Shown here: positions 26,422 to 35,005 of the stretch, piece after piece
Layout of the letters: every line of letters begins with the position of its first letter
How positions within the stretch are numbered: the stretch's first letter is position 1
NCBI GenBank assembly: GCA_021776525.1
Contig: JAJFFT010000006.1
Span: 496,001 to 560,000, forward strand
Source: Robiginitomaculum sp.
GTDB taxonomy: Bacteria > Pseudomonadota > Alphaproteobacteria > Caulobacterales > Maricaulaceae
DNA: 64,000 nucleotides
Direction: 5' to 3'
The notes under the pieces: generated by a model
Seen by the model: only the letters and a program-made list of their open reading frames with translations
What the model was told of the DNA's origin: nothing
Databases searched by the model: none
Made by a program: the position numbers and the translations under genes

Positions 26422-27246
26422 ATGGATACAAATTTGAAAGATTATGAACGCGTCACAAGCGCACTGGAATTTTTGGACACGCATTGGCAGGAGCGGCCGG
26501 ATCTGCAGGCCGTGGCCGATCATGCGGGCCTCAGTGCGGCGCATTTCCACCGCCTGTTTTCACGGTGGACCGGGACAAGCCCCAAACGCTTTATGGATGC
26601 TCTGGCACACAGTGCGGCCCGTAAATCGCTGCTTGACGGGCTAAGCGTTCTGGATGCCGCATACGAAGCCGGTTTGTCATCGCCGGGTCGTCTGCATGAC
26701 CTTTTTATTGCATATGAAGCGACCACGCCGGGCGAAGCCAAGGCCCGTGGCCGGGGGCTGAATTTTGTCTGGGGCGTGGCACCGTGTCCGTTCGGTATGG
26801 CGGTTATGTTGATTTCGCCGCGCGGGCTTTCGGCGCTGGGTTTTGCTGACCCGGGGAAGGAAATGCTGGCCTTTGAGGACTTGAAGGGCCGTTACCCAGC
26901 CGCCAGCTTTCGCCGCGATGATGCGCAGGCGGCGGTGTTTAGTGCTGATATTTTTAATGATGGCAAGTCCGTACCGTTGGCGCTTTATGGTACCAAATGG
27001 CAACGTCAGGTCTGGCGGGCCTTGTTGGATATACCGCCTGGAAAAATTACCCGTTATGGCGACCTGGCAAAAACCGTCTGCACCATCAAGGCGGCGCGAG
27101 CCGTGGGCGCAGCTGTGGGTCGCAACCCTGTTTCGTGGCTGATCCCGTGCCACCGGGTGCTGGGTGCCGATGGCCGTTTAACCGGATACCATTGGGGTGT
27201 AGAGCGTAAGCGATCCATGCTGGTCTATGAGGCATTACACGCGTAA
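26422..27246 (+). CDS. Ada-like protein: AraC HTH plus O6-methylguanine-DNA methyltransferase
   Basis: A 274-residue two-part protein. Residues about 10-105 form an AraC-type helix-turn-helix (LQAVADHAGLSAAHFHRLF), the rest a methylated-DNA-cysteine S-methyltransferase with WQRQVWRALLDIPPG and the active-site IPCHRV (Cys243). It therefore has the Ada layout without the N-terminal zinc/methylphosphotriester domain, so it cannot be switched on by methylphosphotriester transfer as in E. coli Ada. Suicidal repair of O6-methylguanine is expected; gene regulation is possible. It precedes a membrane protein gene by 9 bases. Confidence 0.88.
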   Translation: MDTNLKDYERVTSALEFLDTHWQERPDLQAVADHAGLSAAHFHRLFSRWTGTSPKRFMDALAHSAARKSLLDGLSVLDAAYEAGLSSPGRLHDLFIAYEATTPGEAKARGRGLNFVWGVAPCPFGMAVMLISPRGLSALGFADPGKEMLAFEDLKGRYPAASFRRDDAQAAVFSADIFNDGKSVPLALYGTKWQRQVWRALLDIPPGKITRYGDLAKTVCTIKAARAVGAAVGRNPVSWLIPCHRVLGADGRLTGYHWGVERKRSMLVYEALHA

Positions 27247-27255
27247 GCTTAGGTC

Positions 27256-27870
27256 ATGAATACCGGACCTTTGATTGCCATCGTTTTTATTGGGCTCGTG
27301 CTTGTATTGGCCGCATTGCGTGCCGGGCTGGGCTATCGCCAGGTTCGCCGTGATGCGGATGAAGAATGGCCGGATTTCAAAAAAACCCGCCCTGATCTCG
27401 CCAAAGGTCTAAGCGACGAAGCCTTCACCAGTGCTTATGTGCGCGCCCATGGGCCGCGCGGGGCGCTTTACGGGGCTATAATGCTGGTTGCGGCGGTGGT
27501 GCTGACGCCAGTGATCATGTTGATGTTGACCGGGTTTTACGGGGTTTTTATTGCTGATTCATCGGGCGGTACGGGCTTGAATGGTGTCAACTTAACCAAT
27601 GAAGTTCGCCGCCAGTTTCAACTGGACGGACCGCTGGTTTATGCTTTTTTTCTGTTTTTCGGCCTGATCGCCTCTTGGGGGGCTATTGCCTTTATCGTGG
27701 CCCGGCGTTTTCATCGTGGACGCCCTGGTTCGCTGGATGATGAAATACGATCGGCGCGCGGCGATGCGACTTTGCCCGATGCACCCTTGGCGCGCCCGCG
27801 GCCAAAATGGTCCCCGCTGGTACAAACCGATGGTGGCCTGAAGCTTCCTGAAAACACAAAACAGAAATAG
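27256..27870 (+). CDS. Three-helix membrane protein, unknown
   Basis: A 204-residue protein with hydrophobic segments near residues 5-24, 72-96 and 128-151, a charged segment after the first helix, and a Pro-rich cytoplasmic tail. I recognise no family. It lies between the Ada-like gene (9 bases before) and gloA (12 bases after), so it is probably co-transcribed with them, but nothing in the sequence suggests a function. Confidence 0.75.
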   Translation: MNTGPLIAIVFIGLVLVLAALRAGLGYRQVRRDADEEWPDFKKTRPDLAKGLSDEAFTSAYVRAHGPRGALYGAIMLVAAVVLTPVIMLMLTGFYGVFIADSSGGTGLNGVNLTNEVRRQFQLDGPLVYAFFLFFGLIASWGAIAFIVARRFHRGRPGSLDDEIRSARGDATLPDAPLARPRPKWSPLVQTDGGLKLPENTKQK

Positions 27871-27882
27871 GCTCAAACGCAA

Positions 27883-28344
27883 ATGGAATACCTGCACACT
27901 ATGGTCCGCATCAGTGATGTTGACGCATCTTTACGGTTTTATGTTGAGGGTCTTGGCCTGAAAGAGCTGCGCCGTGTTGATAATGAGCAGGGCCGTTTTT
28001 CATTGATTTTTCTGGCGTCTGCTGAAGATGTTTCGCGCAATGCACCCCATGGTGGACAGGGGTTCAGCGCCGGTCTGCCGATGATTGAATTGACCTGGAA
28101 CTGGGATGATAAGGGCTATGACGGCGGCCGCAATTTTGGCCATCTGGCTTTCCAGACGCATGATATTTATGCGCGTTGCGCACATTTACAGACCATGGGC
28201 GTGGTGATTAACCGCCCGCCGCGTGATGGCCGTATGGCGTTTGTCCGTTCCCCGGATGGGATATCGGTTGAGCTGTTACAAAAGGGCGAACCGTTGGCAC
28301 CAGCCGAGCCGTGGCAGAGCATGGATAACCATGGCGAGTGGTAA
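27883..28344 (+). CDS. gloA: Lactoylglutathione lyase (glyoxalase I) family
   Basis: A 153-residue VOC-fold metalloenzyme that isomerises the methylglyoxal-glutathione hemithioacetal to lactoylglutathione. The four metal ligands expected for GloA are present: His5 (LHTM), Glu69 (MIELTWNW), His87 (FGHLAF) and Glu130 (SVELLQ). The loop FYVEGLGLKELRR is also typical. An insertion before the second ligand makes it longer than E. coli GloA (135). It converges with the DUF4175 gene, 3 bases apart. Confidence 0.88.
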   Translation: MEYLHTMVRISDVDASLRFYVEGLGLKELRRVDNEQGRFSLIFLASAEDVSRNAPHGGQGFSAGLPMIELTWNWDDKGYDGGRNFGHLAFQTHDIYARCAHLQTMGVVINRPPRDGRMAFVRSPDGISVELLQKGEPLAPAEPWQSMDNHGEW

Positions 28345-28347
28345 CGC

Positions 28348-30867
28348 TTAAAACCGCTCCAGCAAGCGATCCAGATATTCCAGTTCGGTGTCGGACCGCC
28401 CGGCTTGTGCAGCCCGGTCGCGCAAGAGCTGTAATATTTCACGGGCGCGTTCAGCATTGATAACGTCGGGGACGCTGGTGCCATCACCAGCTTGGGAACC
28501 ACCACCACGTGTTGGTCGTCCAAACGGGTCGCGTTCTTCGCCCTGCCCATTGCCATTTTTTTCGGTGATATGATCAAACAAATCCGAGGCCAAGGCTTCG
28601 GACCCATCACGTAAAGCAGCCAAGGCATCTTTTGCGGCGTTGAGGGCTTGGTCCATATCACCTTTCGTTAATGCCCCGGCGGCACTGCCCATCTTGTCAG
28701 CGCCTTCTCGCAATGCGCCAGACGCGCCATTGCGTCCCTCTTTGGTTTGATCGTCGGCCAAGGCGCGCAATTGCCCGCTTAAATCTTTTTGCTCACCAGC
28801 CAAGCCCGGTCCTGATGGATTGCCTTCGCCGGATTGGCCCGCCTGGGGCGTGCCGTTTTTGTTGGCACCTTGTTGTTTGCGAAACATCTCATCAAGTATT
28901 TCGCGCTGCTCGGCGGTAATATCGCCCAGTTCTTCCAGGGCTTTGCGCATGGCTTCGCTGGCCGGATCATCGCCGGATCCGGACCCCGTGCCGCTGGCCA
29001 GTTGCATTTGCATGTTTTGTAAAAGTTCAGACAGGGCCTGAAGCAGTTTTCGGGCGTCCCCGCGCGCCCCGGTTTCAGAAAGTGCCTTTAAGGCATCAAG
29101 CATGTCTTGCAAGCCACTGGCATCCATGTCGGCGCCGCCACCACCGCTATCGGCCATTTGCCCCCGGCGCAGGGCTTCTTCGGCCAAGGCCTGCATATAA
29201 CGCTTAACGGCGCGCTCGTAATTATTCATCAGACGGGCCAGCTCATCGGCGGGTGCACTGCGGGCCAGAGCGCGGCGAAAAGCGCGCTCTGCGGCTTTTA
29301 AGGCTGCCCGTGCATCGGCCAATGCGCCGCCTTCTGCCCAAAGGGCCAGCACCCATAATTCATTGTCCAGGTCTTTAAAATCGGCGGGCCTGCGCGCCAG
29401 GCGCAGATTTTCAGCGGCATAGCGCAAACCAACATAGACCAGCGGATCTTCGAAAAACATTTCGGGGGCGCGCAGGCTGGCCCGCATAAACGCTGCCGAA
29501 CGTTGTATGGATGGCGGGGCGCGCAACAGGCGATCTGAGGGCTTGTCCTGAGTAAAGGGGGGCCGGGCCCGCACATCCTCAACATCCAAAACCGGGCGTT
29601 CGCTCATCGGGGCATAGGGCGCATCGGTGCGTATGATTAAACTGCGCTGTTCGGCGATAGCCCGGGCCATGGGGTTCACAAACAGCTTGTTTGGCAAGGT
29701 CAGGGCAATGCTTTGTGTGGTGGCCGTTTGTCCGGCACCATCGTGCGCGACAAGGGCAGCATTTACAGGCAATCCGGCCCAACGGTGGCGGGTGAAGTCC
29801 AGTGCTGTTTTCTCATCCAATGCCCGGACGTTTCTGGCCGGTAAATCTATGGCCGTTTGGTCGGTCTGTTCTGGCTGACCTTTCAGACTGAGGACCAGTG
29901 CCAGCGCATCAATGCCGACATCATCACGCGCCGCATAAGAAAACGCCAAAGCATCGGATGTATCGCCCTGCGGGGTTTTGGTGAACAGCACTTTTGGGGG
30001 CTTGTCTGCCACGGCAACAACCTGCCACAGGCGGGCATTGGGGCGTTTCAGGGTGATCATGCTGTTGGCATTTATGGTGACGCCAAGGTCATAATTTTGC
30101 GGCCCGGTTTTTTGCATATTTAGGCGGTGTTTTTTGCCATTGGTTCGGATGAACAGGGATGGGCGTTTGCGCGCGCCTCTGATTTTAAGATGAAAGGTGG
30201 AACCGATCAAAATGTCGATGGGTGTATCGCTGTCGCCGCGCAGAAACTTTGGTGCCAAACCCGCATATTGTGGCCCGGTAACCCATGTTTCAATTTTCGC
30301 CAAACTGGTGTTTGTGCTTAAAAATTGGGGCGCAAAGGCTTCGTCCAGACGTCCTTTGGCTTGGGGGCCAGCCAATACAAACCCGGAAAAAACCAATAAA
30401 AAAGCGGCGGCGCGCAGGCCATAAGCATCGCGCCGTGCCAAAGCCGCACGTGGTTTTCTTGGCCGTAATTGTAAAAGGGCCTTTTGTGCGCGGGCCTGTT
30501 CGGCTTGCCACAGGGCCTTGGTTTTGGGGTTGTCGGCTTGTGTCGGTTTATCGTCCAGCAATTCCAGCGGGCGACCGCTTAAATGTGCATCATGTTCCAG
30601 ACGCCGGGCGCGGGTTTGGCGATCCGGCCAGGAAAACCGGCGCGCCGCTTTGGTAAAAAAATAGACCGTTAATACAGTGCTGGTGATCAGCGTGATCAGG
30701 CGCAGGGGATCGCCATAATGTTCAAAAACACCAAAAAGCGCGAGCGCCAGATAAAGCGTTGGAAACAGCAATGCCGGAAAAATAAGCGGCACCATGCGTT
30801 CCCACAAAAGGGCGAGAACCACGATAAATCGCGTGATGGCCATGCGAAGCTGAGCATAAAAAGACAT
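28348..30867 (-). CDS. DUF4175 (TIGR02302) large membrane protein
   Basis: An 839-residue conserved alphaproteobacterial protein of unknown function. Two transmembrane helices lie near residues 25-70 and another near 160; the long remainder is periplasmic or cytoplasmic and rich in Ala, Gln, Gly and Arg, with a Gly/Asp-rich segment near residues 570-690 and predicted helical repeats. ATG 30867 is preceded by TAAGGA and begins just before the first helix; the longer frame adds 22 unlikely residues. It is downstream of mnmC on the same strand, 92 bases from its stop. Confidence 0.82.
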   Translation of the reverse strand: MSFYAQLRMAITRFIVVLALLWERMVPLIFPALLFPTLYLALALFGVFEHYGDPLRLITLITSTVLTVYFFTKAARRFSWPDRQTRARRLEHDAHLSGRPLELLDDKPTQADNPKTKALWQAEQARAQKALLQLRPRKPRAALARRDAYGLRAAAFLLVFSGFVLAGPQAKGRLDEAFAPQFLSTNTSLAKIETWVTGPQYAGLAPKFLRGDSDTPIDILIGSTFHLKIRGARKRPSLFIRTNGKKHRLNMQKTGPQNYDLGVTINANSMITLKRPNARLWQVVAVADKPPKVLFTKTPQGDTSDALAFSYAARDDVGIDALALVLSLKGQPEQTDQTAIDLPARNVRALDEKTALDFTRHRWAGLPVNAALVAHDGAGQTATTQSIALTLPNKLFVNPMARAIAEQRSLIIRTDAPYAPMSERPVLDVEDVRARPPFTQDKPSDRLLRAPPSIQRSAAFMRASLRAPEMFFEDPLVYVGLRYAAENLRLARRPADFKDLDNELWVLALWAEGGALADARAALKAAERAFRRALARSAPADELARLMNNYERAVKRYMQALAEEALRRGQMADSGGGGADMDASGLQDMLDALKALSETGARGDARKLLQALSELLQNMQMQLASGTGSGSGDDPASEAMRKALEELGDITAEQREILDEMFRKQQGANKNGTPQAGQSGEGNPSGPGLAGEQKDLSGQLRALADDQTKEGRNGASGALREGADKMGSAAGALTKGDMDQALNAAKDALAALRDGSEALASDLFDHITEKNGNGQGEERDPFGRPTRGGGSQAGDGTSVPDVINAERAREILQLLRDRAAQAGRSDTELEYLDRLLERF

Positions 30868-30959
30868 AATGGCGCGATCCTTACCCCGGTGAGTATAGAA
30901 GTAAACGCAACGGGGCCGAAGCCAAAAAGGCATTACAATTTGATAAGGTCAACAGTCCG

Positions 30960-32861
30960 TCAGGGTTTGATTTGGCGCTCCAGAACGCGGGCCGGGTGCA
31001 GTGCTTCCGCGGTGCCCCGTTCCAGCGGTGAGGGCTGACCCAAAGCTTCGGCGGCGAGCGCCTCGCCCAATAACGGTGCCAGCGCAAAGCCCCGTGACCC
31101 CAGACCCATTAACACGAACAGATTATTTTCGATCTGTGCGGCACCGGCCTTGGGGTCTAAAAACCCGTCTTTTAAGGCAAAAAAGCGCCTCATAAAGTCA
31201 TCATTATCCACCAGTGGGCCAACATAGGGCATCTGGTCCGGGGTGGCGGCCCGTATCGAGACCCGCCCGCCAAGCGGTTTTGTGTCGATAGTTTTTCTCA
31301 GATCAGGGGCAAACTCGCCAAGAACATCCATATTGGTTTGGTGATCCTTGGGGGCAATTGCTAAGGGGCCGTCAGGGTCATTAAGGGCCTCGTAAGTGGC
31401 CCCGGTCAGCAATTGATTATCGCCCAGCGCCAGCGCATAGCCATCAGCCAACAGCGCCGGACCGTTATAGGGCGACATCAGCCTGGCCAGTGTGATCTGG
31501 CCTTTGAGATAACGAAATTGCAGCCATTGTGTTTGTGTTAAATGGCCGGAACCCAACGCCAGAACGACAGTTTTGGCCCGGGCAATAATGGTGCCGGTTT
31601 TATCGGTCGCCGTCCAGGCGCCTTTGTCGCGCACCAAACGACTGACCGTGCCGGTGATCTGTTTTGCGCCCTTTGTCATGGCGGTAAGGGCCTTGATAGT
31701 GTCAACCGTTCCGGCATCTGGCAGACGCAGCCCCGTGCCTTGATGGGCTAGGCTTAACGCACTGGCGGGTAGGGCATTGGCCGCAATAAGGCGTGCGAAT
31801 TTTTTAACGTCTCCGTCGTGGGCGGGCAGGCGCAACACCCCGCATGGCGACCAGATATTGTCGCCCAAACGGGCATATGTGCGGGCCGCATGAAAAAATG
31901 CCGTGCGGAAAAACCGCGCCATGGGCGTATCGTCCAGATCAAGTCGCGGGGTGACAAGGGCGGCTGGATTACCGCTGGCGGCATCGCCTAACCCACCCTT
32001 GCTGACCAGCATTACGTTGATGCCGCGCCGCAAAAACGCATGGGTTGCACTGGCCCCGGCTATGCCGCCACCAATAACAAGAACATCGTTTAATGTGGTG
32101 TCGCCGGGCGCGGCCGGGCGGCTTTGACGGCGTGTTGGTTTTTGTGCGGCACCTTCATAAACAGCTTCAAGGCGGTGGCGCTTGCGTCCATGGCCGGGCA
32201 TTTTTGCAACGACAAACCCGGCATTTTGCAAGCCCCGGCGCACAGCCCCGGCGACGCTGAAGGTTGCGGCGCGCGTTCCAGGGCGGCTGAGCCGGGCAAT
32301 ATCAGACAGAACGGTATCGGACCACATGGCCTCGTTGCGCGCCGGGGCAAACCCATCCAGAAACCAGCTGTCGGCCCGTATTTCCATTTGTGGCAGGGCC
32401 TCGCTCACATCCATAAAATACAGTGTGAGTGAAATGCGATCTTCATCAAAAAGTATGCGGTGTACGCCTTTTACGGCTTTGGGCCAGATGTTGCGAAGCC
32501 GTTGCGCCAGGGTCTTTATAAGCGGGAAAGCATGGTGCGCACGGTGCAAATCATCACGACTTAGTGGCGCGCCCTCAATCGATATAAAATGCAGCCAGCC
32601 ATCAGAAGGGCGCGTACGTTGCCATTCTTCCCAGACGCACAAAAAGTTTAACCCTGTGCCAAAACCCAGCTCGCCAATGGTAAAGTTACGTGTCTGTGCC
32701 CAGGCATCAGGTAATTCACACCCGGCCATAAACACGGCGCGGGTTTCGGCCAGGCCATCCTGGTTCGAATAATACCCGTCCTCATGATCAAGATTGTGGG
32801 GCATGTCCTGATCAGACCAATTAAGACGGGGTACGGGCAGGCCAAGATTACGTGTGTTCAT
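30960..32861 (-). CDS. mnmC: Bifunctional tRNA 5-methylaminomethyl-2-thiouridine synthase MnmC
   Basis: A 633-residue fusion for wobble U34 modification. The N-terminal SAM methyltransferase domain has GELGFGTGLNFL and LDGFAPARNEAMW; the C-terminal FAD oxidase domain begins at VIGGGIAGASATHAFLRRG. The oxidase removes the carboxymethyl group from cmnm5s2U and the methyltransferase makes mnm5s2U. Both domains look complete. It ends in a new intergenic stretch before the DUF4175 gene. Confidence 0.92.
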   Translation of the reverse strand: MNTRNLGLPVPRLNWSDQDMPHNLDHEDGYYSNQDGLAETRAVFMAGCELPDAWAQTRNFTIGELGFGTGLNFLCVWEEWQRTRPSDGWLHFISIEGAPLSRDDLHRAHHAFPLIKTLAQRLRNIWPKAVKGVHRILFDEDRISLTLYFMDVSEALPQMEIRADSWFLDGFAPARNEAMWSDTVLSDIARLSRPGTRAATFSVAGAVRRGLQNAGFVVAKMPGHGRKRHRLEAVYEGAAQKPTRRQSRPAAPGDTTLNDVLVIGGGIAGASATHAFLRRGINVMLVSKGGLGDAASGNPAALVTPRLDLDDTPMARFFRTAFFHAARTYARLGDNIWSPCGVLRLPAHDGDVKKFARLIAANALPASALSLAHQGTGLRLPDAGTVDTIKALTAMTKGAKQITGTVSRLVRDKGAWTATDKTGTIIARAKTVVLALGSGHLTQTQWLQFRYLKGQITLARLMSPYNGPALLADGYALALGDNQLLTGATYEALNDPDGPLAIAPKDHQTNMDVLGEFAPDLRKTIDTKPLGGRVSIRAATPDQMPYVGPLVDNDDFMRRFFALKDGFLDPKAGAAQIENNLFVLMGLGSRGFALAPLLGEALAAEALGQPSPLERGTAEALHPARVLERQIKP

Positions 32862-32879
32862 AATGGTTCTGCCTAATGC

Positions 32880-32907
32880 AAAAAGCCGCCCCAGATGGAG
32901 CGGCTTT
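32880..32907 (-). terminator. Rho-independent terminator of motA
   Basis: Read on the minus strand, an 11-bp stem (AAAGCCGCTCC with GGGGCGGCTTT, one G-T pair) closes on ATCT and runs into five T residues. It starts 23 bases after the motA stop, before mnmC, so motA is transcribed separately from mnmC. Confidence 0.8.
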
Positions 32908-32930
32908 CATACAAGGTCAAGGGCCTGTTG

Positions 32931-33797
32931 TTAAACGGCTTCGATATTGTCCAGTGTATCTTCCAGCTCTGCAAAGCTGGGTTGCGCAGAGCTGGGAACA
33001 ATGCCCCGGCCCATTTCAATGGAGATTTGTGCGGCATTGCCGTGCAAATGCGCAACCAGAACGGCCTGAATGATTTTGTAAAAAGCACCCTCTTCATCAA
33101 CAACCTGTTGCAGGCGCGCGGCCATCGGACCAACAAAACCATAGGCAATAAACACACCTAAAAACGTACCCACCAGCGCAGAACCAATCATCCGTCCCAG
33201 ATATTCTGGCGGTTCGGTAATGGCGCCCATGGTTTTAATGATGCCCAACACAGCGGCCACAATGCCCAAAGCCGGCAGGCCATCGGCCATGTTTTGCAAG
33301 GCGTGGGCCGGGTTAGAGGCATCGTGATGGTGTTTTTCCAGCTGTGCCTCCATATTATCTTCAACCTGGTGCGGGTCTTCCAAATTCATGGTCATCATCC
33401 GCAAGGTGTCGCAAATAAAATCCTTGGCAAAATGGTCTTTGAGGATTTTTGGATACAAAGTGAATATGGCGCTTTCGGAAGGGTTTTCGATATGAGCCTC
33501 CAGGGCGATTACACCCTTGGTCTTCATGGTTTTAGTCAGCGTAAAAAGCAGAGCCAAAAGGTCTGCGTAATCTTTTTTCTTCCATTTCGGTCCGGCCATC
33601 AACTTACCAAGCCCTGAACCAACAGCCATTATGGTTTTGCCGCTATTGCCGATCAGAAGGGCGCCAACCGCCGAGCCGCAAATAATCATCAATTCATATG
33701 GTGCGGAGTGGAGGATTGGCCCCATATCACCCCCGGCGAGCAAAAACCCGCCAAAGACCATGACAAAAACAACGATAATACCAATGATCTGAAACAT
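32931..33797 (-). CDS. motA: Flagellar motor stator protein MotA
   Basis: A 288-residue four-helix stator protein that with MotB conducts ions to turn the flagellum. Recognised from the N-terminus MFQIIGIIVVFVMVFGG, the cytoplasmic loop KTKGVIALEAHIENP carrying the charged residues that touch the rotor, and the DGLPALGIVAAVLGIIKTMG and GTFLGVFIAYGFVGP helices. ATG 33797 has GGTGAG before it; a GTG four codons earlier is less likely. No motB or other flagellar gene is near, and a terminator closes the unit. Confidence 0.94.
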   Translation of the reverse strand: MFQIIGIIVVFVMVFGGFLLAGGDMGPILHSAPYELMIICGSAVGALLIGNSGKTIMAVGSGLGKLMAGPKWKKKDYADLLALLFTLTKTMKTKGVIALEAHIENPSESAIFTLYPKILKDHFAKDFICDTLRMMTMNLEDPHQVEDNMEAQLEKHHHDASNPAHALQNMADGLPALGIVAAVLGIIKTMGAITEPPEYLGRMIGSALVGTFLGVFIAYGFVGPMAARLQQVVDEEGAFYKIIQAVLVAHLHGNAAQISIEMGRGIVPSSAQPSFAELEDTLDNIEAV

Positions 33798-34020
33798 CAG
33801 CTCACCCACCTTTTTATATTTCCGGCCAACTTTTGCCGTATCGGTTGTCCCGATTTGAGACCATTATGACTTGGAATGCTTAATGCACTGTTGCCAATGT
33901 AGTTTGTTTTTGCGTTTCATTGCGGGACGCGGGGTGAAGTGATAAAGGATAATCTGGGCCATGAAGTGTAAGAGCGAGGGACAGGTTAAGCTTTTAGCGT
34001 TAGGGACCAGGAGTATACGT

Positions 34021-34389
34021 ATGAGTACATTAAGGATGGCAGGCTTGGCGGCGTTGTTGGCTTTTCCAGCCACGGCGTTGGCGGCACAGAATTGTGCGGC
34101 ACCGGCCAAGCCCACTCTTCCCGTTAATGGCGCTATTCTCAGCTCGGCTGAGTTGGATGCTGCGGCGGATATGGTGACAAACTATTCCAAATCATCAAGG
34201 GCCTATCAGGCGTGCCTTGATCAGATTATTTCGACACCAACGAAATATTCGCGGGAAGAATGGCGCACCGCACTAAAGGCTTATAATGCCGCGGCGCCGG
34301 GCGTCGAAGAGGTGTGGGGTAATTACCAGAAACTCTCAGAAGACTGGGTTTCCGCGCACCTTGTAAAGGCCCAGGCCAACAAAAAATAA
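34021..34389 (+). CDS. Small secreted protein A, related to its downstream neighbour
   Basis: A 122-residue protein with a signal peptide (cleavage after ALAAQ-like site near residue 22) and two cysteines. I know no family name. It shares a pattern with the next gene: Cys, about four residues, PA[KR]P, LP or FP, then ELD, an alpha-helical stretch, and YQxC. A Trp-Val-Ser segment follows near the C-terminus (EDWVS). ATG 34021 follows AGGAG by seven bases. The two genes, 46 bases apart, look like a tandem duplication. Confidence 0.75.
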   Translation: MSTLRMAGLAALLAFPATALAAQNCAAPAKPTLPVNGAILSSAELDAAADMVTNYSKSSRAYQACLDQIISTPTKYSREEWRTALKAYNAAAPGVEEVWGNYQKLSEDWVSAHLVKAQANKK

Positions 34390-34435
34390 AGCCATAGCAC
34401 TGAATAAACTTCTAGCCTGAACGGGGACAGATGTC

Positions 34436-34930
34436 ATGAAACACCTTCGTATTATTCTTATCAGCACCGCTTTTGCAGCCATTGCCGGACCGGGCATTAC
34501 CGAGTCTGTAAAAGATGGTTATCGTCCGCAAAATGCGGCTCAACGGAACTATAAAGCCTGTAAAACCGAGGCCATTACCCAAGGGTTGCAGACGGTCACG
34601 CCATTTTGCGGGGCTTTGCCGGCGCGTCCGAAATTTCCATCCTATGAAGAGGCCTGGAATAAAACCTCCAAGGGTGAGCTGGACTCCTATGCGCAAAAAC
34701 TGTCCCGTTTTGAAGCAGATGTCAGTCGCTATCAGATCTGCATCACCAATCGGGTGATGGCTGATGGGTCTTTGCCGACGCGGACGCTGGATTATGCCGC
34801 CTGTGCAGATCAGGGCGCCGTCGATCAATTGGCCCAATCCACCGAAGAATGGGGCATGTCCTGCATGGCCTATAATGACAGTCAGGCCAGCGGCCAGGCA
34901 TATCCAAAGTCCTGTTTTCCCGCTCAATGA
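34436..34930 (+). CDS. Small secreted protein B, related to its upstream neighbour
   Basis: A 164-residue exported protein with an N-terminal signal (KHLRIILISTAFAAIAG) and about six cysteines in the mature part, enough for three disulfides. Aligns with the preceding gene over the CGALPARPKFP, GELDSYAQKL and SRYQICI region and again near STEEWG. It is longer, having an extra N-terminal Cys segment and a C-terminal Cys pair. No function is known. A strong hairpin with a T run follows. Confidence 0.75.
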   Translation: MKHLRIILISTAFAAIAGPGITESVKDGYRPQNAAQRNYKACKTEAITQGLQTVTPFCGALPARPKFPSYEEAWNKTSKGELDSYAQKLSRFEADVSRYQICITNRVMADGSLPTRTLDYAACADQGAVDQLAQSTEEWGMSCMAYNDSQASGQAYPKSCFPAQ

Positions 34931-34953
34931 TACTTTGACAAGTTCAAGCGGTG

Positions 34954-34991
34954 CTGCCATCAGGTAAACGCTGTTTACCTGATGCAGTTTT
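34954..34991 (+). terminator. Long hairpin terminator after the secreted pair
   Basis: CATCAGGTAAAC and GTTTACCTGATG form a perfect 12-bp stem on a GCT loop, extended by CTG/CAG across one bulged C, and followed by TTTT at 34988-34991. It fits a rho-independent terminator for the two secreted-protein genes; being a strong dyad just before the MFS start, an operator role is a second possibility. Confidence 0.65.
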
Positions 34992-35005
34992 AACTTGAGC
35001 TCGTT

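Noticed and set aside
28570-28760. Gly/Asp-rich region of the DUF4175 gene as a possible tandem repeat
   Set aside because: Residues are low in complexity, but no regular DNA repeat unit is visible.
34935-34940. TTGACA box upstream of the MFS gene
   Set aside because: No acceptable -10 hexamer at 16-18 bases; that position lies in the terminator stem.
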